Source of the DNA: JAGVYF01 sp041650315
GTDB taxonomy: Archaea > Nanobdellota > Nanobdellia > Woesearchaeales > JAGVYF01
Assembly (NCBI GenBank): GCA_041650315.1
Contig: JBAZLJ010000002.1
Span: 1-64,000 of the forward strand
Direction of reading: 5' to 3'
DNA length: 64,000 bases
Every line of letters begins with the position of its first letter. The stretch's first letter is position 1. Shown here piece after piece: positions 7,298 to 14,202 of the stretch. The translations under genes and the position numbers were made by a program. A model generated the notes under the pieces. That model did no database searches. It saw only the letters and a list, made by a program, of their open reading frames with translations, and had not been told where the DNA came from.

Positions 7298-7401
7298 GGG
7301 AGTATATATTGTGCGGATTATGCCCATGCATCCTCAACTGAATTACTCAGTCAGTCAAGGAGTGAGCATTGTTGCGTGGTCGCCGGCGGAGAAGCAAGTG
7401 A

Positions 7402-7806
7402 CTATCGCTCGGTCCAGATGACCCGGTGTACCGAGTACTTCACCGGCCTCCCATTCTCCCGGAAGAACCTGACCTCTACGGGGCGGGACAAGTGGTACCG
7501 CACCATCACCGGCTTCAACGTGGTGATCATGTGCGGCTTGTGCTTGTTCCATCCCGTCTTGCAGATGGTGCACGGGTACTGGACCTCTACGTACTCGCGG
7601 AACGGGATGACGAGTCCGGGCCGGTTCGCGAACCTCGCCGGGAGCACGAAATTCTGGCCCTCCATCTTGGCCTGGAACTGATGCCGCCGGCCGTTCTCGA
7701 AGAAGTAGCCGGTGTGCGAGGGATCGGAGATGCTGAAAGCGGACGCGGTGGACACGAACGTGAACAGAGCGAGCGCCAGGACCAAGAACCAACTCCACCT
7801 CTTCAT
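7402..7806 (-). CDS. Secreted protein, 134 aa
   Basis: The ATG at 7806 sits five bases after GGGAGG; the earlier in-frame ATG lies inside that SD and is not used here. The signal peptide (MKRWSWFLVLALALFTFVST, then ASAF) is clear. The mature domain has a CTIC pair and many aromatic and basic residues. It may be a small secreted or periplasmic protein; family unknown. Confidence 0.7.
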   Translation of the reverse strand: MKRWSWFLVLALALFTFVSTASAFSISDPSHTGYFFENGRRHQFQAKMEGQNFVLPARFANRPGLVIPFREYVEVQYPCTICKTGWNKHKPHMITTLKPVMVRYHLSRPVEVRFFRENGRPVKYSVHRVIWTER

Positions 7807-7842
7807 GAGTCCTCCCATCAGAACGTACTAAGACCAAAGAAC

Positions 7843-7935
7843 ATCTATATCATCAACCCTTTAACCAAAAAGGGTTGCTAATACAAATAGGGTTGCTAAT
7901 ACAAATGGGCAGAGCCAATAAAAGTAGGCTCTGCG
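7843..7935 (-). promoter_or_regulatory. Stem-loop unit 6 with tandem 18-bp repeat
   Basis: Large stem GCAGAGCC (7909-7916) / GGCTCTGC (7927-7934). Two exact tandem copies of an 18-bp unit follow (7871-7888 and 7889-7906, AGGGTTGCTAATACAAAT). The small stem AACCCTT (7855-7861) / AAGGGTT (7870-7876) leads to GATATAGATG and the secreted-protein leader. Confidence 0.7.
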
Positions 7936-8035
7936 TGGAATTGAATGATCCCTGATAAAGAACAGAACTTGTGCCTATGCATCTCGCCCGCCATCAAGCC
8001 TGGCAAGACATATTGAGGCACTTTAGGACGGGAGA

Positions 8036-8197
8036 CTAGGAGCGGGGCAGGAAGGAGCGCCGGCCGAGCTTCTTGTAGTAGTCGCTCGGGCTGGTCGTTG
8101 CGGGGAGCTGGGCGCGGGGATCGCTGGAGACGGGGATCTTGGTGGAAACGACCTTGGTGACCAAGATCTTGCGGCTGTTGGACTTGTTGTTGGCCAT
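8036..8197 (-). CDS. Small basic protein, 53 aa
   Basis: ATG at 8197 with SD GGAGG eleven bases upstream. The product (MANNKSNSRKILVTKVVSTK...) is basic, Ser/Thr/Pro-rich and probably unstructured in part. It is the rightmost gene of the bacterial-type array. No family recognised. Confidence 0.6.
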   Translation of the reverse strand: MANNKSNSRKILVTKVVSTKIPVSSDPRAQLPATTSPSDYYKKLGRRSFLPRS

Positions 8198-8267
8198 AGG
8201 TCTGTGGTCCTCCATACTCCGTGAACTACTCAATACTCTGGACTCGAACACTAAAGAACGAAACAGG

Positions 8268-8361
8268 TCTGCTTTCTATAGCGCCTCCTTCCGTACGTTT
8301 ACGTAATAATACACTAGGGTAGAAGTACTTATGGCAGAAAAACTCTGTTGACGTTTTCTGC
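8268..8361 (-). promoter_or_regulatory. Stem-loop unit 7 at the end of the array
   Basis: GCAGAAAAAC (8334-8343) pairs with GTTTTCTGC (8353-8361), with a single bulged base. A small ACGT-TT-ACGT palindrome lies at 8295-8304, then AAGGAGG and CGCTATAGA. It has the same order as the other units, which places the bacterial-type block at least to 8,361. Confidence 0.5.
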
Positions 8362-8777
8362 GTTTTCCGGGCGTATAAACGCAGTTTATTAGAATAGCAA
8401 TCTGATTGATGGCTCAGATTTGCTTGATTGTATCAGTAAGTAGAACTAGCTTCTGTAGGTTTCCTTGCGGAAAACCCTATTCTGTGGTGTTTGCGTTGAA
8501 CACATCAGTCATTACAACTGTGGCCCTTTCGCATCACCATGTTGATCAAGAAGACGTTAAGTTGAGCTTTCGCCCAGAGTTAAGGTCTTTTGAATCACGA
8601 TGAAATATAGTTTGCAGTCTATATGTGGATGCCACTTATTTATATAGTTTGCTATTTTGTTATTTCTAAGGAGTAGTGACTATTATCTAAGAATTAAACG
8701 ATAAAACTGGTATACAATCAAATAACAAAGCATATAAATGTCAAAATTAAGCCTTTCCAGGCTTATCCTTGGCAAAT
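8362..8777. other. Gene-poor transition between the two DNA types
   Basis: No convincing gene is present. The plus-strand frame at 8406-8603 has no SD or TATA box and no protein-like composition. The left half is of mixed composition with a short hairpin (ATCTGA / TCAGAT around 8400-8419). From about 8600 the sequence turns AT-rich like the archaeal part. I see no integrase, tRNA or flanking repeat marking an attachment site. Confidence 0.6.
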
Positions 8778-9095
8778 TTAAAACCCTAGCTTGTTCAATT
8801 CTGTCTCATAATACTTATGCTTGTCCAAGAATAAAGCGATATAATAACCTGATTTCTCTTTGGTCAATATTGTACGAAGATTGCTGCCGATATGTTTCAC
8901 GAAACCTATCATGTTCCGATCTTTCTTTGACTGGATAGGATTGACATCATGCTTGAAACAACTATCCACCCAAGAGACGAGTTCTTCTTTCTGAGATTCT
9001 TTCAGATTATCAAAACAGATATTGAAATGGCCTTCAAAATGCACATTACTTCCTAATATTCCAATTATCCTTTCTTTTGCATCTTCATGATCCAA
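8778..9095 (-). CDS. Small protein paired with nucleotidyltransferase, 105 aa
   Basis: Starts at TTG (9093-9095), six bases after AGGTGAT, inside the end of the upstream gene (11-bp overlap), so translation is coupled. The protein is acidic, with the C-terminal pattern EKSGYYIALFLDKHKYYETE. I do not recognise a family. The overlap and shared operator suggest a two-gene module with the nucleotidyltransferase-like gene, possibly toxin-antitoxin; which partner would be toxic is not known. Confidence 0.6.
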   Translation of the reverse strand: MDHEDAKERIIGILGSNVHFEGHFNICFDNLKESQKEELVSWVDSCFKHDVNPIQSKKDRNMIGFVKHIGSNLRTILTKEKSGYYIALFLDKHKYYETELNKLGF

Positions 9096-9936
9096 AGCTT
9101 ATCACCTGATTATAAGTATCGATATACTGCTTCAGATTATCAGCGTGCCTGTACTCCTTAAGCAAAGCCGAATAATCGCTTACTAACTGTTTCAGCCTCT
9201 GCAGATATCCAGTCTTCCATTCGCTCAGCACCAAGGCATTGATAAGTGTATTTGATATTAGCTTCAGATCCCCGCCAAGACGGAGCCTCATATCGTAAAG
9301 TTGTTTCGGACCCAATACAACACCTCTTGAAAGATACTCGCATTTGATTATGAAATCACGCAATTCTTTCTTGGAATCTTCTTTATTCAATATTGAATTT
9401 ACCAGCAATTCATAAGATTGCAATAGATCATCCGGACTCACTTCTAACTTATCAATAACATGCCTGAAATTGCTGACAGATATTTGCGACAGCGACGAGA
9501 AAAATAATGTATTTAATGCTGATTCTGGCATAAAATTCACGTGCAGCATCCCGTCGGTATAATCTTTTTTATTGTACTTCGTGAATACGAATACATCGAT
9601 ATCGTTGTATTCTTCGCTGAAAAGATATGAGCCAGACACAAGCATCTTCTGGCCTTTATGCTTTCTCTCCAAATCTTCCAATATCTTGAGCGCATGGTCT
9701 GCGCGAGAACCTATCATCTGTTCCTTCCCAGCGACGCTGTATCTGGATGCGCCCACTGCTGAAGAAATAGCTTCCACTTTCGGACTGATGAATTTGTAAT
9801 AATATGTTCTTTCGTTGCTGTCCAACGGCAGATCCTGCAGTCTTTTCTTGAGTATATCTAGCTGCTTCTCTGTGAATAGCTTGCTTTTCACTATCTGCTT
9901 ATTGTCAATAAGCCCTTCAGCGATTAAATTAGTCAT
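9085..9936 (-). CDS. Nucleotidyltransferase-fold protein, 283 aa
   Basis: The core pattern LVSGSYLFSEEYNDIDVFVF (about residues 98-117) matches the polymerase-beta-like nucleotidyltransferase signature (G-S ... D-x-D) seen in AbiEii, MNT and related proteins. The rest is helical. A TATA-like TTTATATA lies about 25 bp before the ATG, so the mRNA is probably leaderless. A perfect palindrome sits between TATA box and start. Together with the overlapping 105-aa gene it resembles autoregulated toxin-antitoxin operons. Substrate unknown. Confidence 0.65.
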   Translation of the reverse strand: MTNLIAEGLIDNKQIVKSKLFTEKQLDILKKRLQDLPLDSNERTYYYKFISPKVEAISSAVGASRYSVAGKEQMIGSRADHALKILEDLERKHKGQKMLVSGSYLFSEEYNDIDVFVFTKYNKKDYTDGMLHVNFMPESALNTLFFSSLSQISVSNFRHVIDKLEVSPDDLLQSYELLVNSILNKEDSKKELRDFIIKCEYLSRGVVLGPKQLYDMRLRLGGDLKLISNTLINALVLSEWKTGYLQRLKQLVSDYSALLKEYRHADNLKQYIDTYNQVISFGS

Positions 9937-9938
9937 TT

Positions 9939-9958
9939 TATGATATTATAATATCATA
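9939..9958. promoter_or_regulatory. Perfect 20-bp palindromic operator
   Basis: TGATATTATAATATCA (9941-9956), extended by TA on both sides, forms a perfect 20-bp palindrome between the TATA box and the start codon of the nucleotidyltransferase gene. The position at the predicted transcription start suggests repression, probably autoregulatory. Confidence 0.6.
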
Positions 9959-10015
9959 TAGTATATAAATATTACGAATAGAATTACTTAGTAAAAAATT
10001 AACTAATAATAAAAC

Positions 10016-11917
10016 TCATTTCATCAAAGATTCAAAGCCTTTGGCAGTCAAGCGTATGCGTTTCTTCCAACCTTTCTCTGTGCGTTCTTCTACAGATTCT
10101 ATCAATCCGGTTGCCAATAAATCAGTCTTGATCTTGTCGCACTTCCTTATACTCAGTTCCAAGCGCTTATACAGCTCGCCCGTGGCAAGATTTGGGAACT
10201 GCTTCACCAAAGTGAGGAATTTACGTTCATCATCAAGCACTTCTGCCTTGACTGGTTCAACGTGATGGAAAGCGTTGTTTATATCAGTCAGGTTATAGCC
10301 CAGCCTCTGCAGGTATTCCTTGATACTCTCTTTCTCCATCCCCTCTTGCATCAATGTTTTGATATGCCCTACTAACTCTACCTGCAGATGATTAACCAAC
10401 GGCTTAGGCTTCTTCTTGATAATGGCCTCCACGTCACCCTCATGCGTGCCTATACGCATCGCATGAAGCACATTCTCCATAGTATCGACTTCTTTCTTTT
10501 CCTTCTCCTCTTTGACTGCGAACATCTTGTATTTCCTTATAGTGCCTATCTTCTCGTTCATCCTGTCTATGACATACTGATCAGCCACATTCTGGCCTTT
10601 TATCTCTGCATAAGGCACGTGTATAAGGAACGGACGATAATAACGTTCTGCCAGTTTCACTATAGCATGACCCACTGGAAGCATTGAGAAGTACTGCCTA
10701 TGCTCTCTGAGCTGCATAAGCGAGGAAATAGTCTCTACATCCTGCGGCAAGACTTGCTGGAACGCTATATTGCAGGCAGCGTTGCCTGAAACAACATCTG
10801 ATAGTTTCGATATGTGCTGATCGAGGCAAATCAAGCTTATACCATATTCCCTGATCTCCCTGAACATCATCTCTGTTATGCTCTCGCTGACGAAATTAGT
10901 TTTCTCCTTGAGGAATATGTTGTGCGCTTCATCGACTATGATAGCGTGCTCGAACGAATCTTTGGTCTCAGCAGACGCTTTCTTCATCTTGTAGATATAG
11001 GTGAGTATGTATGATGCAAAAAATTTCTTCTCGGAATTGTTCAATGTGTGCAACTCGAATATCACATTCTTGTCCATCAGTTCCGGAATGGTTATGAGAT
11101 CTTTATCCTTGTAGTTGATGGCTTCACCGAATGCGCCGAAAGTAAGCACGTGGGCTATTCTCAATGCGCTCGCTACCCATTCACCTTCCCTGCTTGACTG
11201 GCCTCTGCCTGAAGATTGCTCTTCAAGTCTGTCTTTAATCTGGTGCCATGTTGGATAATTCTTCGATCCTTTGTACACGCCGAACTCGCGGAAAGCTTTG
11301 TCTAATAATTCGGAAACTACTTTATGGACTCCGTAGCTGGCCATGAAACTTTCTGTGATTAAATCAGATAAGGTGTTTATCCATTCTTTGGGATCAACGC
11401 CTTCCGGCGGTTCATTTATATTGAGCTTGAAAAGATTAGATACATGATTATTGCCGATAGTAAAACATAATAAAGAATCGTCGACGAGCATCAACGGACG
11501 GAAGCTTTTCTTCCAGTCAAAAACCAAGAAAGGTTTTTCTTTCAGAATGAGATTACCAATCACTTGATATGCCAGCATTGTCTTGCCTGAGCCGGACATG
11601 CCTGATACGCACATGTGCCTCGCCCAGTCCTGTTCTCTCAATGCGAATGTGTATAGATCTTTATCAGCATAATTCACCTTGCCTATCGGATATTCGCCGG
11701 ACACTACATTTTTAGGCGGCGGTTCAAGAAGCACCCTGTCTGTCAAGATTGATTCTAAGTGTTTGTGATACAATGCGTTCAATGCAGTTTCGATTTCTAA
11801 TCTCGCTTCAGGAGTGTCTGCTAATCTGTATTTTAGATATACGGAATCTATCTTCTCTCCGAAAATAGGTCTTAATCTCCTACAGATTTCCTCAACTGAC
11901 ATCCGGTCTACTGGCAT
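10016..11917 (-). CDS. HerA/VirB4-like DUF87 ATPase with C-terminal winged helix
   Basis: A 633-aa ATPase. Walker A is GMSGSGKT (residues 106-113) and Walker B is AIIVDEAHN (about 327-335); a helical DNA-translocase-type domain lies between them. The C-terminal part contains a linker and a winged-helix region (FLTLVKQFPNLATGELYKRL...). This architecture is common in archaeal plasmid, conjugative and DNA-pumping ATPases. It starts 9 bp after the coiled-coil gene and is presumably cotranscribed. It may belong to an integrated element or defence locus; neither is proven. Confidence 0.75.
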   Translation of the reverse strand: MPVDRMSVEEICRRLRPIFGEKIDSVYLKYRLADTPEARLEIETALNALYHKHLESILTDRVLLEPPPKNVVSGEYPIGKVNYADKDLYTFALREQDWARHMCVSGMSGSGKTMLAYQVIGNLILKEKPFLVFDWKKSFRPLMLVDDSLLCFTIGNNHVSNLFKLNINEPPEGVDPKEWINTLSDLITESFMASYGVHKVVSELLDKAFREFGVYKGSKNYPTWHQIKDRLEEQSSGRGQSSREGEWVASALRIAHVLTFGAFGEAINYKDKDLITIPELMDKNVIFELHTLNNSEKKFFASYILTYIYKMKKASAETKDSFEHAIIVDEAHNIFLKEKTNFVSESITEMMFREIREYGISLICLDQHISKLSDVVSGNAACNIAFQQVLPQDVETISSLMQLREHRQYFSMLPVGHAIVKLAERYYRPFLIHVPYAEIKGQNVADQYVIDRMNEKIGTIRKYKMFAVKEEKEKKEVDTMENVLHAMRIGTHEGDVEAIIKKKPKPLVNHLQVELVGHIKTLMQEGMEKESIKEYLQRLGYNLTDINNAFHHVEPVKAEVLDDERKFLTLVKQFPNLATGELYKRLELSIRKCDKIKTDLLATGLIESVEERTEKGWKKRIRLTAKGFESLMK

Positions 11918-11926
11918 TTTCTATTC

Positions 11927-12370
11927 TCACTTATTCAATAGTTCGTCAAGCACGCCTGATCTTGATTCACGCTCTGTGAACTCTTTCTGACGTTCTCTTA
12001 ATTCTCTTTTCAATAATGCTATATCCCTGAAATTATTCAATTTTTCCTGCACTTTCAATTCATCGAAATCAAATATACGTTTCTTGAGGTTCATTATCTC
12101 AAGGCGTTCTGTCTCTGGATTGAGCTGAAATATGAGATTCGACATATCGACTTTCATTTTCTCGAGATCTGTGAATATCTCTGCGCTAAGCTCCTGCCTC
12201 TCATCTATCATGGAGTTAAGGTCGTCGATAGCTTCCTTCAATGAGGTTGATTTTATGCCTTCCAATGAACCTAGAAGATCTTCTGCCTCGAAATCTGGAT
12301 TTGGCTCTGCTAACTTTCTATAAGCAGGGTCGTCTTTACCTGGACGGAACGTTTTGTTGTTGTCAATCAT
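11927..12370 (-). CDS. Coiled-coil partner of the ATPase, 147 aa
   Basis: The ATG at 12370 is preferred over 12382 because GGTGA lies five bases upstream. The product is acidic with long helical heptad segments (AIDDLNSMIDERQELSAEIF; LKRELRERQKEFTERESRSG) and no membrane span. It is directly upstream of the HerA-like ATPase and probably its partner. The first 20 bases of the gene (12351-12370) are duplicated at 12455-12474 on the far side of a palindromic insert. Confidence 0.65.
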   Translation of the reverse strand: MIDNNKTFRPGKDDPAYRKLAEPNPDFEAEDLLGSLEGIKSTSLKEAIDDLNSMIDERQELSAEIFTDLEKMKVDMSNLIFQLNPETERLEIMNLKKRIFDFDELKVQEKLNNFRDIALLKRELRERQKEFTERESRSGVLDELLNK

Positions 12371-12474
12371 CGTCATCACCATTATCTTCGTGGGGTTGCA
12401 AAGCAGACCCTACTTACTGAGTTTTCCCAGGTTTTTTGCGGAAGCAAAAAAGCTGTTTTGTTCTTGTCAATCAT
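12351..12474 (-). repeat. Palindromic element A flanked by duplicated gene start
   Basis: Direct repeats 12351-12370 and 12455-12474 agree at 19 of 20 bases; the left copy contains the start codon of the coiled-coil gene. Between them lie a hairpin (TTTTTTGC / GCAAAAAA), CCTGGGAAAAC, then stem GTAGGGT / ACCCCAC with inner GC-TTT-GC, and CGAAGAT. The interior matches elements C, D and E near the tRNA genes. Confidence 0.7.
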
Positions 12475-12686
12475 GAGTATCATCTTGGAATACTTCCGGA
12501 AAACCCCGGAAACTATGGAATACCATTAGGCTTCTTACACATAAGTAGCATATCTTGTATATAAAGGTTACTGAAAACCGCATGGAAACGGCTGGAAACC
12601 TAATAATTTGAGGTTTTAGCCAGTAAAAATCAGTTAAATGATATGAATAGCAAGGAATATATATTAAACGCAATAATCAAGGTAAT

Positions 12687-13262
12687 ATGAAATGCCAAAG
12701 GTGCAAGAATGACTCTGAGATTAGCTATCTTGAGAATCATATATGCAAGTCATGTTTCGTGAAGATGCTTGAGAAGAGGATACGAAAGTACTTACGTGTC
12801 AATGAGATTGTGCATAAGGGCGATAAGCTTATCCTAGTGGGTTCTATGAGCGAATTCTGGATAAATCGTATATTTACAGGCTTGCCTTTGAAGACTTACA
12901 GATATGCAGATAAAGGACATTATTTCGATGATAAAACGTTGCTTGCTAAGGCTAAAGCTTTGAAGGCGCGCATTGTGATACCATGGACAATGGATCATGA
13001 AAACAAGTATTTCCTGCAGAATTTCGTTGAAGGCAGTAAACAAGCGCATTTGGGCGAGAGTGAGCTGTTTGTCAAGATTCTGAAGCCAATCACTGATCAA
13101 GAAGCGAGAATCCTTTCTGATATACGCCATTTGAAGTACAAACCTATCTTTGAGGACAGATATTCCAAATTGTTCAATACTCTTGAGCAGAAGTACGATT
13201 CTGTACGTTATGCATTCGCGAGTTCTGTGGACGAGATGGTTAAGGTTCTGAAGAAACATTGA
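12687..13262 (+). CDS. Ncs6/TtuA-like protein lacking the PP-loop, 191 aa
   Basis: The N-terminal zinc finger MKCQRCKN...CKSCF and the C-terminal half (PWTMDHENKYFLQNFVEGSK; LKPITDQEARILSDIRHLKY) resemble the tRNA 2-thiolation family (TtuA/Ncs6). The ATP-binding SGGxDS loop is replaced by LVGSMSEFW, so it should not activate tRNA by itself. It would be comparable to a degenerate Ncs2-type partner. The assignment is by pattern only. It is a single gene with its own promoter region. Confidence 0.5.
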   Translation: MKCQRCKNDSEISYLENHICKSCFVKMLEKRIRKYLRVNEIVHKGDKLILVGSMSEFWINRIFTGLPLKTYRYADKGHYFDDKTLLAKAKALKARIVIPWTMDHENKYFLQNFVEGSKQAHLGESELFVKILKPITDQEARILSDIRHLKYKPIFEDRYSKLFNTLEQKYDSVRYAFASSVDEMVKVLKKH

Positions 13263-13306
13263 TTCCAACAAAAAGTTTAAATATAACCCATTTCTTATAA
13301 CAATCA

Positions 13307-13414
13307 TAGCAAGGGCTGGCTGGAGAACCCTATAACGCTTCGGCGGAATTAGGCATAATCGGCGGCAATCCCACTTCCTCTTCGAGGTTCGTGGCGACCC
13401 TTGTTCCTTATTTT
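13307..13414 (+). ncRNA. Candidate structured small RNA 1
   Basis: A strong TATA box (TTTAAATATA, 13276-13285) lies about 25 bp before a structured stretch with no plus-strand gene. The ends CAAGGG (13310-13315) and CCCTTG (13398-13403) pair. Inside are a CGC-UUCG-GCG hairpin and a two-part hairpin (CCAC...CCUC-UUC-GAGG...GUGG), and the stretch ends in a T-rich tract. I considered SRP RNA and RNase P RNA; neither fits in length or motifs. Family unknown. Confidence 0.55.
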
Positions 13415-13857
13415 CTATCAAATAATCTCAACATAGAATTAAGCGCATCATAATCAATCTCTAAATCTCTCTTCCCTTTGTTTTTCCTTACATCTTGAAC
13501 ATAATAATGCACATAGCATTTCTTGACTGGCGCGATTTTTATCTTACCTTCCTGCTCAAGTCTTCTCCATATCACTGAATCCTTGAATAATTTCCGCAGA
13601 TTGTTACGTAATTTACTTTTGCTGGAATCTGAACAGATTTGGATATATGAGAATAAGCTAAGGTCTTCTTTCAACAGAAGATAAATCAATATCGCATGCA
13701 CTTTATCTAGCAAGCCACGATATCCTTTTATCCTTCTTTTGACTCTCTCTGGCAGACAGATATTCTTCTTATAACTGCCGTCATCGTTAGCAACGCCTAA
13801 TACCGAATATTTCTCAATGAATCTTAGATGTTCACCTAGGTCAAGCTTGATATGCAT
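13408..13857 (-). CDS. Hypothetical protein, 149 aa
   Basis: An intact frame starting MHIKLDLGEHLRFIEKYSVL, basic and helical, with a Tyr-rich pattern KCYVHYYVQDVRKNKGKRDL near the C-terminus. No known motif or membrane span is visible. An AT-rich TTTAAATAA-like element lies upstream (around 13880). Its stop overlaps the end of the convergent candidate RNA. Function unknown. Confidence 0.6.
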   Translation of the reverse strand: MHIKLDLGEHLRFIEKYSVLGVANDDGSYKKNICLPERVKRRIKGYRGLLDKVHAILIYLLLKEDLSLFSYIQICSDSSKSKLRNNLRKLFKDSVIWRRLEQEGKIKIAPVKKCYVHYYVQDVRKNKGKRDLEIDYDALNSMLRLFDRK

Positions 13858-13968
13858 CTCGGATTTTGCATAAACAGCTTTATTTAAACATTATTGTGAT
13901 AGGATTACGAATATTACATGATAAATTGAAAGAAACATTAATAAATACAGATTTCTATAATTTCGTAT

Positions 13969-14172
13969 ATGGCGATAGATCCTGTGCAAATAACTGAGAT
14001 GTTCCTCACTAACCTACAAAGTACGTTCGAAAGCTTGTCCTATTTAGTCGGCGGAGTGTTCGGCGTCTATGTAATCATGGGCTTGATGAATTGGTGGAAG
14101 AACAGAGAGCTCATGCTGATTCTGACGGATATAAAGTCCGAGCTTGTTAAACTTAACAGGAAGAGGAAATGA
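13969..14172 (+). CDS. Small single-span membrane protein, 67 aa
   Basis: ATG at 13969 after an AT-rich promoter. It has a hydrophobic stretch (YLVGGVFGVYVIMGLMNWW) flanked by polar segments, with a basic C-terminus (KLNRKRK) predicted inside. It lies 30 bp before argS and is probably cotranscribed. No family recognised. Confidence 0.6.
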   Translation: MAIDPVQITEMFLTNLQSTFESLSYLVGGVFGVYVIMGLMNWWKNRELMLILTDIKSELVKLNRKRK

Positions 14173-14202
14173 TTAAATAACCCGAATGGAAATGACTGCA
14201 AA

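Noticed and set aside
8406..8603. 65-aa plus-strand frame in the transition region
   Set aside because: No promoter, SD or protein-like composition; the sequence around it is mixed and non-coding in appearance.
10016..12370. HerA-based defence system of the SIR2 or DUF4297 type
   Set aside because: No effector nuclease or NADase gene lies next to the ATPase; its partner is only a coiled-coil protein.
12467..12673. 68-aa minus-strand frame between the coiled-coil and Ncs6-like genes
   Set aside because: It runs through AT-rich promoter sequence and the duplicated gene start; its composition (Tyr, Phe, Cys, His-rich) is not protein-like.
13307..13414. SRP RNA as identity of candidate RNA 1
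   Set aside because: Some resemblance to the Alu-domain UGUAA region, but it is about a third of the expected length and the helix 8 motif is missing.
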